Positions 12,964 through 27,400 of a DNA stretch of 64,000 nt are shown in pieces. Location: assembly GCA_036172665.1 (NCBI GenBank), contig JAYKNF010000015.1, forward strand, positions 372,001 to 436,000, written 5' to 3'. The position numbers and the translations under genes were made by a program. Position 1 is the first letter of the stretch. Each line of letters starts with the position of its first letter. Under the pieces are notes generated by a model. That model ran no database searches. It was not told where the DNA came from and was given only the letters and a program-made list of their open reading frames with translations. Source of the stretch: Prosopocoilus inquinatus. Taxonomy: Eukaryota; Arthropoda; Insecta; Coleoptera; Lucanidae.

Positions 12964-13410
12964 TATCTCACATCAGAGTTACTGGAGTCCATCGTAACGT
13001 TAAATAACATGATAGATAAGTAAGGATCGATTAGATACATCACAGGAACAACGCTAATACGTGTAGTTTCGTTCAAAACTATTTCCAGCTCCTGTTGAGT
13101 CCGAGAACTTCGTATCTCACATCAGAGTTACTGGAGTCCGTTGAAACGTCAAATAACATAGTAGGTAAGTAACGATCGATTAGATACATCACAGGAACAA
13201 CGCTAATACGTGTTGTTTCGTTCAGAACTATTTCCAGCTAATGCTGCGTCAGAGAACTTCGTATCTCACATGAGAGTTACTGGAGTCCATCGTAACGTTA
13301 AATAACATGATAGATAAGTAAGGATCGATTAGATACATCACAGGAACAACGCTAATACGTGTTATTTCGTTCAAAACTATTTCCAGCTATTGCTGAGTCC
13401 GAGAAATTCG

Positions 13411-15496
13411 TATCTCACATCAGAGTTACTGGAAACCGTTGAAACGTCAAATAACATAGTAGATAAGTAGCGATCGATTAGATACATCACAGGAACAACG
13501 CTAATACGTGTTGTTTCGTTCAGAACTATTTCCAGCTCCTGCTGCGTCCGAGAACTTCGTATCTCACATCAGAGTTACTGGAGTCCATCGTAACGTTAAA
13601 TAACATGATAGATAAGTAAGGATCGATTAGATACATCACAGGAACAACGCTAATACGTGTTATTTCGTTCAAAACTATTTCCAGCTTTTGCTGAGTCCGA
13701 GAACTTCGTATCTCACATCAGAGTTACTGGAGTCCGTTGAAACGTCAAATAACATAGTAGATAAGTAACGATCGATTAGATACATCACAGGAACAACGCT
13801 AATACGTGTTGTTTCGTTCAAAACTATTTCCAGCTTCTGCTGCGTCCGAGAACTTCGTATCTCACATCAGAGTTACTGGAGTGCATCGTAACGTCAAATA
13901 ACAAGATAGATAAGTAAGGATCGATTAGATACATCACAGGAACAACGCTAATACGTGTTGTTTTGTTCAAAACTGTTTCCAGCTTCTGCTGCGTCCGAGA
14001 ACTTCGTATCTCACATCAGAGTTACTGGAGTGCATCGTAACGTTAAATAACATGATAGATAAGTAAGGATCGATTAGATACATCACAGGAACAACGCTAA
14101 TACGTGTTATTTCGTTCAAAACTATTTCCAGCTATTGCTGAGTCCGAGAACTTCGTATCTCACATCAGAGTTACTAGAGTCCGTTGAAACGTCAAATAAC
14201 ATAGTAGATAAGTAACGACCGATTAGATACATCACAGGAACAACGCTAATACGTGTTGTTTCGTTCAGAACTATTTCCAGCTCCTGCTGCGTCCGAGAAC
14301 TTCGTATCTCACATCAGAGTTACTGGAGTCCATCGTAACGTTAAATAACATGATAGATAAGTAAGGATCGATTAGATACATCACAGGAACAACGCTAATA
14401 CGTGTTATTTCGTTCAAAACTATTTCCAGCTATTGCTGAGTCCGAGAAATTCGTATCTCACATCAGAGTTACTGGAAACCGTTGAAACGTCAAATAACAT
14501 AGTAGATAAGTAGCGATCGATTAGATACATCACAGGAACAACGCTAATACGTGTTGTTTCGTTCAGAACTATTTCCAGCTCCTGCTGCGTCCGAGAACTT
14601 CGTATCTCACATCAGAGTTACTGGAGTCCATCGTAACGTTAAATAACATGATAGATAAGTAAGGATCGATTAGATACATCACAGGAACAACGCTAATACG
14701 TGTTATTTCGTTCAAAACTATTTCCAGCTTTTGCTGAGTCCGAGAACTTCGTATCTCACATCAGAGTTACTGGAGTCCGTTGAAACGTCAAATAACATAG
14801 TAGATAAGTAACGATCGATTAGATACATCACAGGAACAACGCTAATACGTGTTGTTTCGTTCAAAACTATTTCCAGCTTCTGCTGCGTCCGAGAACTTCG
14901 TATCTCACATCAGAGTTACTGGAGTGCATCGTAACGTCAAATAACAAGATAGATAAGTAAGGATCGATTAGATACATCACAGGAACAACGCTAATACGTG
15001 TTGTTTCGTTCAAAACTGTTTCCAGCTTCTGCTGCGTCCGAGAACTTCGTATCTCACATCAGAGTTACTGGAGTGCATCGTAACGTTAAATAACATGATA
15101 GATAAGTAAGGATCGATTAGATACATCACAGGAACAACGCTAATACGTGTTATTTCGTTCAAAACTATTTCCAGCTATTGCTGAGTCCGAGAACTTCGTA
15201 TCTCACATCAGAGTTACTAGAGTCCGTTGAAACGTCAAATAACATAGTAGATAAGTAACGACCGATTAGATACATCACAGGAACAACGCTAATACGTGTT
15301 GTTTCGTTCAGAACTATTTCCAGCTCCTGCTGCGTCCGAGAACTTCGTATCTCACATCAGAGTTACTGGAGTCCATCGTAACGTTAAATAATATGATAGA
15401 TAAGTAAGGATCGATTAGATACATCACAGGAACAACGCTAATACGTGTTATTTCGTTCAAAACTATTTCCAGCTATTGCTGAGTCCGAGAACTTCG
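13411..15496. repeat. Seven-monomer (1043 bp) local tandem duplication
   Basis: Monomers at 13411-14453 are repeated at 14454-15496. Shared private markers make this clear: f monomers at 13411 and 14454, GCTTTTGCTGAG in the next monomer of each, AAACTGTTTCC near 13971 and 15014, a c/a hybrid (GTGCATCG with TAACGTTA) at 14007 and 15050, and TTACTAGAG with CGACCG at 14156 and 15199. Differences seen include TTTTGTTC in the first copy against TTTCGTTC in the second, and AATAATATG only in the last monomer. Confidence 0.85.
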
Positions 15497-15794
15497 TATC
15501 TCACATCAGAGTTACTGGAGTGCATCGTAACGTCAAATAACAAGATAGATAAGTAAGGATCGATTAGATACATCACAGGAACAACGCTAATACGTGTTTT
15601 TTCGTTCAGAACTATTTCCAGCCCCTGCTGCGTCCGAGAACATCGTATCTCACATCAGAGTTACTGGAGTCCATCGTAACGTTAAATAACATGATAGATA
15701 AGTAAGAATCGATTAGATACATCACAGGAACGACGCTAATACGTGTCTTTTCGTTCAAAACTATTTCCAGCTTCTGCTGCGACCGAGAACTTCA

Positions 15795-18700
15795 TATCTC
15801 ACATCAGAGGTACTGGAGTCCATCGTAACGTCAAATAACATGATAGATAAGTAAGGATCGATTAGATACATCACAGGAACAACGCTAATACGTGTCGTTT
15901 CGTTCAAAACTATTTCCAGCTTCTGCTGCGTCCGAAAACTTGGTATCTCATATCAGAGTTACTGGAGTCCATCGTAACTTGAAATAACATGATAGATAAG
16001 TTATTATCGATAAGATACATCACAGGAACAACGCTAATACGTGTTGTTTCGTTCAGAACTATTTCCAGCTCCTGCTGCGTCCGAGAACATCGTATCTCAC
16101 ATCACAGTTACTGGAGTCCGTTGAAACGTCAAATAACATAGTAGATAAGTAAGGATCGATTAGATACATCACAGGAACAACGCTAATACATGTTGTTTCG
16201 TTCAAAACTATTTCCAGTTTCTGCTGCGTCCGAGAACTTCGTATCTCACATCAGAGTTACTGGAGTGCATCGTAACGTCAAATAACAAGATAGATATGTA
16301 AGGATCGATTAGATACATCACAGGAACAACGCTAATACGTGTAGTTTCGTTCAAAACTATTTCCAGCTCCTGTTGAGTCCGAGAACTTCGTATCTCACAT
16401 CAGAGTTACTGGAGTCCGTTGAAACGTCAATTAACATAGTAGATAAGTAACGATCGATTAGATACATCACAGGAACAACGCTAATACGTGTTGTTTCGTT
16501 CAGAACTATTTCCAGCTCCTGCTGCGTCAGAGAACTTCGTATCTCACATGAGAGTTACTGGAGTCCATCGTAACGTTAAATAACATGATAGATAAGTAAG
16601 GATCGATTAGATACATCTCAGGAACAACGCTAATACGTGTTATTTCGTTCAAAACTATTTCCAGCTATTGCTGAGTCCGAGAAATTCGTATCTCACATCA
16701 GAGTTACTGGAAACCGTTGAAACGTCAAATAACATAGTAGATAAGTAGCGATCGATTAGATACATCACAGGAACAACGCTAATACGTGTTGTTTCGTTCA
16801 GAACTATTTCCAGCTCCTGCTGCGTCCGAGAACTTCGTATCTCACATCAGAGTTACTGGAGTACATCGTAACGTTAAATAACATGATAGATAAGTAAGGA
16901 TCGATTAGATACATCACAGGAACAACGCTAATACGTGTTATTTCGTTCAAAACTATTTCCAGCTATTGCTGAGTCCGAGAACTTCGTATCTCACATCAGA
17001 GTTACTGGAGTGCATCGTAACGTCAAATAACAAGATAGATAAGTAAGGATCGATTAGATACATCACAGGAACAACGCTAATACGTGTTTTTTCGTTCAGA
17101 ACTATTTCCAGCTCCTGCTGCGTCCGAGAACATCGTATCTCACATCAGAGTTACTGGAGTCCATCGTAACGTTAAATAACATGATAGATAAGTAAGGATC
17201 GATTAGATACATCACAGGAACGACGCTAATACCTGTCTTTTCGTTCAAAACTATTTCCAGCTTCTGCTGCGACCGAGAACTTCATATCTCAAATCAGAGG
17301 TACTGGAATCCATCGTAACGTCAAATAACATGATAGATAAGTAAGGATCGATTAGATACATCACAGGAACAACGCTAATACTTGTCGTTTCGTTCAAAAC
17401 TATTTCCAGCTTCTGCTGCGTCCGAAAACTTGGTATCTCACATCAGAGTTACTGGAGTCCATCGTAACTTGAAATAACATGATAGATAAGTTATTATCGA
17501 TAAGATACATCACAGGAACAACGCTAATACGTGTTGTTTCGTTCAGAACTATTTCCAGCTCCTGCTGCGTCCGAGAACATCGTATTTCACATCACAGTTA
17601 CTGGAGTCCGTTGAAACGTCAAATAACATAGTAGTTAAGTAAGGATCGATTAGATACATCACAGGAACAACGCTAATACATGTTGTTTCGTTCAAAACTA
17701 TTTCCAGTTTCTGCTGCGTCCGAGAACTTCGTATCTCACATCAGAGTTACTGGAGTGCATCGTAACGTCAAATAACAAGATAGATATGTAAGGATCGATT
17801 AGATACATCACAGGAACAACGCTAATACGTGTTTTTTCGTTCAAAACTATTTCCAGCTTCTGCTGCGACCGAGAACTTCGTATCTCACATCAGAGGTACT
17901 GGAGTCCATCGTAACGTCAAATAACATGATAGATAAGTAAGGATCGATTAGATACATCACAGGAACAACGCTAATACGTGTCGTTTCGTTCAAAACTATT
18001 TCCAGCTTCTGCTGCGTCCGAAAACTTGGTATCTCACATCAGAGTTACTGGAGTCCATCGTAACTTGAAATAACATGATAGATAAGTAAGGATCGATAAG
18101 ATACATCACAGGAACAACGCTAATACGTGTTGTTTCGTTCAGAACTATTTCCAGCTCCTGCTGCGTCCGAGAACTTCGTATCTCACATCAGAGTTACTGG
18201 AGTCCGTTGAAACGTCAAATAACATAGTAGATAAGTAACGATCGATTAGATACATCACAGGAACAACGCTAATACGTGTTGTTTCGTTCAGAACTATTTC
18301 CAGCTCCTGCTGCGTCAGAGAACTTCGTATCTCACATCAGAGTTAATGGAGTCCATCGTAACGTTAAATAACATGATAGATAAGTAAGGATCGATTAGAT
18401 ACATCACAGGAACAACGCTAATACGTGTTATTTCGTTCAAAACTATTTCCAGCTATTGCTGAGTCCGAGAACTTCGTATCTCACATCAGAGTTACTGGAG
18501 TCCGTTGAAACGTCAAATAACATAGTAGATAAGTAGCGATCGATTAGATACATCACAGGAACAACGCTAATACGTGTTGTTTCGTTCAGAACTATTTCCA
18601 GCTCCTGCTGCGTCCGAGAACTTCGTATCTCACATCAGAGTTACTGGAGTCCATCGTAACGTTAAATAACATGATAGATAAGTAAGGATCGATTAGATAC

Positions 18701-21700
18701 ATCACAGGAACAACGCTAATACGTGTTGTTTCGTTCAGAACTATTTCCAGCTCCTGTTGAGTCCGAGAACTTCGTATCTCACATCAGAGTTACTGGAGTC
18801 CGTTGAAACGTCAAATAACATAGTAGATAAGTAACGACCGATTAGATACATCACAGGAACAACGCTAATACGTGTTGTTTCGTTCAGAACTATTTCCAGC
18901 TCCTGCTGCGTCCGAGAACTTCGTATCTCACATCAGAGTTACTGGAGTCCATCGTAACGTTAAATAATATGATAGATAAGTAAGGATCGATTAGATACAT
19001 CACAGGAACAACGCTAATACGTGTTATTTCGTTCAAAACTATTTCCAGCTATTGCTGAGTCCGAGAACTTCGTATCTCACATCAGAGTTACTGGAGTGCA
19101 TCGTAACGTCAAATAACAAGATAGATAAGTAAGGATCGATTAGATACATCACAGGAACAACGCTAATACGTGTTTTTTCGTTCAGAACTATTTCCAGCCC
19201 CTGCTGCGTCCGAGAACATCGTATCTCACATCAGAGTTACTGGAGTCCATCGTAACGTTAAATAACATGATAGATAAGTAAGAATCGATTAGATACATCA
19301 CAGGAACGACGCTAATACGTGTCTTTTCGTTCAAAACTATTTCCAGCTTCTGCTGCGACCGAGAACTTCATATCTCACATCAGAGGTACTGGAGTCCATC
19401 GTAACGTCAAATAACATGATAGATAAGTAAGGATCGATTAGATACATCACAGGAACAACGCTAATACGTGTCGTTTCGTTCAAAACTATTTCCAGCTTCT
19501 GCTGCGTCCGAAAACTTGGTATCTCATATCAGAGTTACTGGAGTCCATCGTAACTTGAAATAACATGATAGATAAGTTATTATCGATAAGATACATCACA
19601 GGAACAACGCTAATACGTGTTGTTTCGTTCAGAACTATTTCCAGCTCCTGCTGCGTCCGAGAACATCGTATCTCACATCACAGTTACTGGAGTCCGTTGA
19701 AACGTCAAATAACATAGTAGATAAGTAAGGATCGATTAGATACATCACAGGAACAACGCTAATACATGTTGTTTCGTTCAAAACTATTTCCAGTTTCTGC
19801 TGCGTCCGAGAACTTCGTATCTCACATCAGAGTTACTGGAGTGCATCGTAACGTCAAATAACAAGATAGATATGTAAGGATCGATTAGATACATCACAGG
19901 AACAACGCTAATACGTGTAGTTTCGTTCAAAACTATTTCCAGCTCCTGTTGAGTCCGAGAACTTCGTATCTCACATCAGAGTTACTGGAGTCCGTTGAAA
20001 CGTCAATTAACATAGTAGATAAGTAACGATCGATTAGATACATCACAGGAACAACGCTAATACGTGTTGTTTCGTTCAGAACTATTTCCAGCTCCTGCTG
20101 CGTCAGAGAACTTCGTATCTCACATGAGAGTTACTGGAGTCCATCGTAACGTTAAATAACATGATAGATAAGTAAGGATCGATTAGATACATCTCAGGAA
20201 CAACGCTAATACGTGTTATTTCGTTCAAAACTATTTCCAGCTATTGCTGAGTCCGAGAAATTCGTATCTCACATCAGAGTTACTGGAAACCGTTGAAACG
20301 TCAAATAACATAGTAGATAAGTAGCGATCGATTAGATACATCACAGGAACAACGCTAATACGTGTTGTTTCGTTCAGAACTATTTCCAGCTCCTGCTGCG
20401 TCCGAGAACTTCGTATCTCACATCAGAGTTACTGGAGTACATCGTAACGTTAAATAACATGATAGATAAGTAAGGATCGATTAGATACATCACAGGAACA
20501 ACGCTAATACGTGTTATTTCGTTCAAAACTATTTCCAGCTATTGCTGAGTCCGAGAACTTCGTATCTCACATCAGAGTTACTGGAGTGCATCGTAACGTC
20601 AAATAACAAGATAGATAAGTAAGGATCGATTAGATACATCACAGGAACAACGCTAATACGTGTTTTTTCGTTCAGAACTATTTCCAGCTCCTGCTGCGTC
20701 CGAGAACATCGTATCTCACATCAGAGATACTGGAGTCCATCGTAACGTTAAATAACATGATAGATAAGTAAGGATCGATTAGATACATCACAGGAACGAC
20801 GCTAATACCTGTCTTTTCGTTCAAAACTATTTCCAGCTTCTGCTGCGACCGAGAACTTCATATCTCAAATCAGAGGTACTGGAATCCATCGTAACGTCAA
20901 ATAACATGATAGATAAGTAAGGATCGATTAGATACATCACAGGAACAACGCTAATACTTGTCGTTTCGTTCAAAACTATTTCCAGCTTCTGCTGCGTCCG
21001 AAAACTTGGTATCTCACATCAGAGTTACTGGAGTCCATCGTAACTTGAAATAACATGATAGATAAGTTATTATCGATAAGATACATCACAGGAACAACGC
21101 TAATACGTGTTGTTTCGTTCAGAACTATTTCCAGCTCCTGCTGCGTCCGAGAACATCGTATTTCACATCACAGTTACTGGAGTCCGTTGAAACGTCAAAT
21201 AACATAGTAGTTAAGTAAGGATCGATTAGATACATCACAGGAACAACGCTAATACATGTTGTTTCGTTCAAAACTATTTCCAGTTTCTGCTGCGTCCGAG
21301 AACTTCGTATCTCACATCAGAGTTACTGGAGTGCATCGTAACGTCAAATAACAAGATAGATATGTAAGGATCGATTAGATACATCACAGGAACAACGCTA
21401 ATACGTGTTTTTTCGTTCAAAACTATTTCCAGCTTCTGCTGCGACCGAGAACTTCGTATCTCACATCAGAGGTACTGGAGTCCATCGTAACGTCAAATAA
21501 CATGATAGATAAGTAAGGATCGATTAGATACATCACAGGAACAACGCTAATACGTGTCGTTTCGTTCAAAACTATTTCCAGCTTCTGCTGCGTCCGAAAA
21601 CTTGGTATCTCACATCAGAGTTACTGGAGTCCATCGTAACTTGAAATAACATGATAGATAAGTAAGGATCGATAAGATACATCACAGGAACAACGCTAAT

Positions 21701-24436
21701 ACGTGTTGTTTCGTTCAGAACTATTTCCAGCTCCTGCTGCGTCCGAGAACTTCGTATCTCACATCAGAGTTACTGGAGTCCGTTGAAACGTCAAATAACA
21801 TAGTAGATAAGTAACGATCGATTAGATACATCACAGGAACAACGCTAATACGTGTTGTTTCGTTCAGAACTATTTCCAGCTCCTGCTGCGTCAGAGAACT
21901 TCGTATCTCACATCAGAGTTAATGGAGTCCATCGTAACGTTAAATAACATGATAGATAAGTAAGGATCGATTAGATACATCACAGGAACAACGCTAATAC
22001 GTGTTATTTCGTTCAAAACTATTTCCAGCTATTGCTGAGTCCGAGAACTTCGTATCTCACATCAGAGTTACTGGAGTCCGTTGAAACGTCAAATAACATA
22101 GTAGATAAGTAGCGATCGATTAGATACATCACAGGAACAACGCTAATACGTGTTGTTTCGTTCAGAACTATTTCCAGCTCCTGCTGCGTCCGAGAACTTC
22201 GTATCTCACATCAGAGTTACTGGAGTCCATCGTAACGTTAAATAACATGATAGATAAGTAAGGATCGATTAGATACATCACAGGAACAACGCTAATACGT
22301 GTTGTTTCGTTCAGAACTATTTCCAGCTCCTGTTGAGTCCGAGAACTTCGTATCTCACATCAGAGTTACTGGAGTCCGTTGAAACGTCAAATAACATAGT
22401 AGATAAGTAACGATCGATTAGATACATCACAGGAACAACGCTAATACGTGTTGTTTCGTTCAGAACTATTTCCAGCTCCTGCTGCGTTAGAGAACTTCGT
22501 ATCTCACATGAGAGTTATTGGAGTCCATCGTAACGTTAAATAACATGATAGATAAGTAAGGATCGATTAGATACATCACAGGAACAACGCTAATACGTGT
22601 TATTTCGTTCAAAACTATTTCCAGCTATTGCTGAGTCCGAGAAATTCGTATCTCACATCAGAGTTACTGGAAACCGTTGAAACGTCAAATAACATAGTAG
22701 ATAAGTAAGGATCGATTAGATACATCACAGGAACAACGCTAATACGTGTTATTTCGTTCAAAACTATTTCCAGCTATTGCTGAGTCCGAGAACTTCGTAT
22801 CTCACATCAGAGTTACTGGAGTGCATCGTAACGTCAAATAACAAGATAGATAAGTAAGGATCGATTAGATACATCACAGGAACAACGCTAATACGTGTTT
22901 TTTCGTTCAGAACTATTTCCAGCTCCTGCTGCGTCCGAGAACATCGTATCTCACATCAGAGTTACTGGAGTCCATCGTAACGTTAAATAACATGATAGAT
23001 AAGTAAGGATCGATTAGATACATCACAGGAACAACGCTAATACGTGTCGTTTCGTTCAAAACTATTTCCAGCTTCTGCTGCGTCCGAAAACTTGGTATCT
23101 CACATCAGAGTTACTGGAGTCCATCGTAACTTGAAATAACATGATAGATAAGTAAGGATCGATAAGATACATCACAGGAACAACGCTAATACGTGTTGTT
23201 TCGTTCAGAACTATTTCCAGCTCCTGCTGCGTCCGAGAACTTCGTATTTCACATCAGAGTTACTGGAGTCCGTTGAAACGTCAAATAACATAGTAGATAA
23301 GTAACGATCGATTAGATACATCACAGGAACAACGCTAATACGTGTTGTTTCGTTCAGAACAATTTCCAGCTCCTGCTGCGTCAGAGAACTTCGTATCTCA
23401 CATCAGAGTTAATGGAGTCCATCGTAACGTTAAATAACATGATAGATAAGTAAGGATCGATTAGATACATCACAGGAACAACGCTAATACGTGTTATTTC
23501 GTTCAAAACTATTTCCAGCTATTGCTGAGTCCGAGAACTTCGTATCTCACATCAGAGTTACTGGAGTCCGTTGAAACGTCAAATAACATAGTAGATAAGT
23601 AGCGATCGATTAGATACATCACAGGAACAACGCTAATACGTGTTGTTTCGTTCAGAACTATTTCCAGCTCCTGCTGCGTCCGAGAACTTCGTATCTCACA
23701 TCAGAGTTACTGGAGTCCATCGTAACGTTAAATAACATGATAGATAAGTAAGGATCGATTAGATACATCACAGGAACAACGCTAATACGTGTTGTTTCGT
23801 TCAGAACTATTTCCAGCTCCTGTTGAGTCCGAGAACTTCGTATCTCACATCAGAGTTACTGGAGTCCGTTGAAACGTCAAATAACATAGTAGATAAGTAA
23901 CGACCGATTAGATACATCACAGGAACAACGCTAATACGTGTTGTTTCGTTCAGAACTATTTCCAGCTCCTGCTGCGTCCGAGAACTTCGTATCTCACATC
24001 AGAGTTACTGGAGTCCATCGTAACGTTAAATAATATGATAGATAAGTAAGGATCGATTAGATACATCACAGGAACAACGCTAATACGTGTTATTTCGTTC
24101 AAAACTATTTCCAGCTATTGCTGAGTCCGAGAACTTCGTATCTCACATCAGAGTTACTGGAGTGCATCGTAACGTCAAATAACAAGATAGATAAGTAAGG
24201 ATCGATTAGATACATCACAGGAACAACGCTAATACGTGTTTTTTCGTTCAGAACTATTTCCAGCCCCTGCTGCGTCCGAGAACATCGTATCTCACATCAG
24301 AGTTACTGGAGTCCATCGTAACGTTAAATAACATGATAGATAAGTAAGAATCGATTAGATACATCACAGGAACGACGCTAATACGTGTCTTTTCGTTCAA
24401 AACTATTTCCAGCTTCTGCTGCGACCGAGAACTTCA
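15795..24436. repeat. Type II 58-monomer HOR, copy 1 (8642 bp)
   Basis: This consists of a 24-monomer subunit (15795-19370) and a 34-monomer subunit (19371-24436). Each begins with a signature tetramer whose second monomer reads CTCATATCAG. Each has a second tetramer ten monomers later (17285, 20861) marked by CTCAAATCAGAGG, GGAATCC and TACTTGTCG. Type II-specific markers are TTATTATCGATAAG in e monomers, GTCAATTAAC in a b monomer, CATCTCAGG in a CATGAGAG monomer, and GAGTACATCG. The 34-monomer subunit alone has CAGAGATACTGG (20712) where the 24-monomer subunit has CAGAGTTACTGG (17136). Confidence 0.9.
22947..23095. repeat. Hybrid a/d monomer that creates the 34-monomer subunit
   Basis: The left half is a-type (TAACGTTA). 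The right half is d-type (ACGTGTCGTTTCG, ending AAAACTTGG), so the next monomer is e. In the unrecombined arrangement at 36655 the a monomer ends with GTGTCTTTTCG and ACTTCA and is followed by a full d monomer. The same hybrid recurs at 31589-31737 and 49022-49170. The event is therefore older than the 58-monomer amplification and travelled with it. Confidence 0.75.
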
Positions 24437-27400
24437 TATCTCACATCAGAGGTACTGGAGTCCATCGTAACGTCAAATAACATGATAGATAAGTAAGGAT
24501 CGATTAGATACATCACAGGAACAACGCTAATACGTGTCGTTTCGTTCAAAACTATTTCCAGCTTCTGCTGCGTCCGAAAACTTGGTATCTCATATCAGAG
24601 TTACTGGAGTCCATCGTAACTTGAAATAACATGATAGATAAGTTATTATCGATAAGATACATCACAGGAACAACGCTAATACGTGTTGTTTCGTTCAGAA
24701 CTATTTCCAGCTCCTGCTGCGTCCGAGAACATCGTATCTCACATCACAGTTACTGGAGTCCGTTGAAACGTCAAATAACATAGTAGATAAGTAAGGATCG
24801 ATTAGATACATCACAGGAACAACGCTAATACATGTTGTTTCGTTCAAAACTATTTCCAGTTTCTGCTGCGTCCGAGAACTTCGTATCTCACATCAGAGTT
24901 ACTGGAGTGCATCGTAACGTCAAATAACAAGATAGATATGTAAGGATCGATTAGATACATCACAGGAACAACGCTAATACGTGTAGTTTCGTTCAAAACT
25001 ATTTCCAGCTCCTGTTGAGTCCGAGAACTTCGTATCTCACATCAGAGTTACTGGAGTCCGTTGAAACGTCAATTAACATAGTAGATAAGTAACGATCGAT
25101 TAGATACATCACAGGAACAACGCTAATACGTGTTGTTTCGTTCAGAACTATTTCCAGCTCCTGCTGCGTCAGAGAACTTCGTATCTCACATGAGAGTTAC
25201 TGGAGTCCATCGTAACGTTAAATAACATGATAGATAAGTAAGGATCGATTAGATACATCTCAGGAACAACGCTAATACGTGTTATTTCGTTCAAAACTAT
25301 TTCCAGCTATTGCTGAGTCCGAGAAATTCGTATCTCACATCAGAGTTACTGGAAACCGTTGAAACGTCAAATAACATAGTAGATAAGTAGCGATCGATTA
25401 GATACATCACAGGAACAACGCTAATACGTGTTGTTTCGTTCAGAACTATTTCCAGCTCCTGCTGCGTCCGAGAACTTCGTATCTCACATCAGAGTTACTG
25501 GAGTACATCGTAACGTTAAATAACATGATAGATAAGTAAGGATCGATTAGATACATCACAGGAACAACGCTAATACGTGTTATTTCGTTCAAAACTATTT
25601 CCAGCTATTGCTGAGTCCGAGAACTTCGTATCTCACATCAGAGTTACCGGAGTGCATCGTAACGTCAAATAACAAGATAGATAAGTAAGGATCGATTAGA
25701 TACATCACAGGAACAACGCTAATACGTGTTTTTTCGTTCAGAACTATTTCCAGCTCCTGCTGCGTCCGAGAACATCGTATCTCACATCAGAGTTACTGGA
25801 GTCCATCGTAACGTTAAATAACATGATAGATAAGTAAGGATCGATTAGATACATCACAGGAACGACGCTAATACCTGTCTTTTCGTTCAAAACTATTTCC
25901 AGCTTCTGCTGCGACCGAGAACTTCATATCTCAAATCAGAGGTACTGGAATCCATCGTAACGTCAAATAACATGATAGATAAGTAAGGATCGATTAGATA
26001 CATCACAGGAACAACGCTAATACTTGTCGTTTCGTTCAAAACTATTTCCAGCTTCTGCTGCGTCCGAAAACTTGGTATCTCACATCAGAGTTACTGGAGT
26101 CCATCGTAACTTGAAATAACATGATAGATAAGTTATTATCGATAAGATACATCACAGGAACAACGCTAATACGTGTTGTTTCGTTCAGAACTATTTCCAG
26201 CTCCTGCTGCGTCCGAGAACATCGTATTTCACATCACAGTTACTGGAGTCCGTTGAAACGTCAAATAACATAGTAGTTAAGTAAGGATCGATTAGATACA
26301 TCACAGGAACAACGCTAATACATGTTGTTTCGTTCAAAACTATTTCCAGTTTCTGCTGCGTCCGAGAACTTCGTATCTCACATCAGAGTTACTGGAGTGC
26401 ATCGTAACGTCAAATAACAAGATAGATATGTAAGGATCGATTAGATACATCACAGGAACAACGCTAATACGTGTTTTTTCGTTCAAAACTATTTCCAGCT
26501 TCTGCTGCGACCGAGAACTTCGTATCTCACATCAGAGGTACTGGAGTCCATCGTAACGTCAAATAACATGATAGATAAGTAAGGATCGATTAGATACATC
26601 ACAGGAACAACGCTAATACGTGTCGTTTCGTTCAAAACTATTTCCAGCTTCTGCTGCGTCCGAAAACTTGGTATCTCACATCAGAGTTACTGGAGTCCAT
26701 AGTAACTTGAAATAACATGATAGATAAGTAAGGATCGATAAGATACATCACAGGAACAACGCTAATACGTGTTGTTTCGTTCAGAACTATTTCCAGCTCC
26801 TGCTGCGTCCGAGAACTTCGTATCTCACATCAGAGTTACTGGAGTCCGTTGAAACGTCAAATAACATAGTAGATAAGTAACGATCGATTAGATACATCAC
26901 AGGAACAACGCTAATACGTGTTGTTTCGTTCAGAACTATTTCCAGCTCCTGCTGCGTCAGAGAACTTCGTATCTCACATCAGAGTTAATGGAGTCCATCG
27001 TAACGTTAAATAACATGATAGATAAGTAAGGATCGATTAGATACATCACAGGAACAACGCTAATACGTGTTATTTCGTTCAAAACTATTTCCAGCTATTG
27101 CTGAGTCCGAGAACTTCGTATCTCACATCAGAGTTACTGGAGTCCGTTGAAACGTCAAATAACATAGTAGATAAGTAGCGATCGATTAGATACATCACAG
27201 GAACAACGCTAATACGTGTTGTTTCGTTCAGAACTATTTCCAGCTCCTGCTGCGTCCGAGAACTTCGTATCTCACATCAGAGTTACTGGAGTCCATCGTA
27301 ACGTTAAATAACATGATAGATAAGTAAGGATCGATTAGATACATCACAGGAACAACGCTAATACGTGTTGTTTCGTTCAGAACTATTTCCAGCTCCTGTT

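Larger units (their letters stand above)
10878..15794. repeat. Type I HOR unit, 33 monomers (4917 bp), grading into type II at its right end
   Basis: The left part copies 5812 onward at an offset of 34 monomers. From 12964 the offset drops to 33, because one TCTCAAATCAG monomer has been lost through the hybrid at 12815. After about 13200 it diverges and contains a 7-monomer tandem duplication. Its last four monomers (15199-15794) carry CGACCGATTAG, AATAATATG and CCAGCCCCTGCTG. These markers are otherwise found in the central HOR, for example at 18775-19370. The real type I/type II boundary is therefore nearer 15.2 kb than 15.8 kb. Confidence 0.8.
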
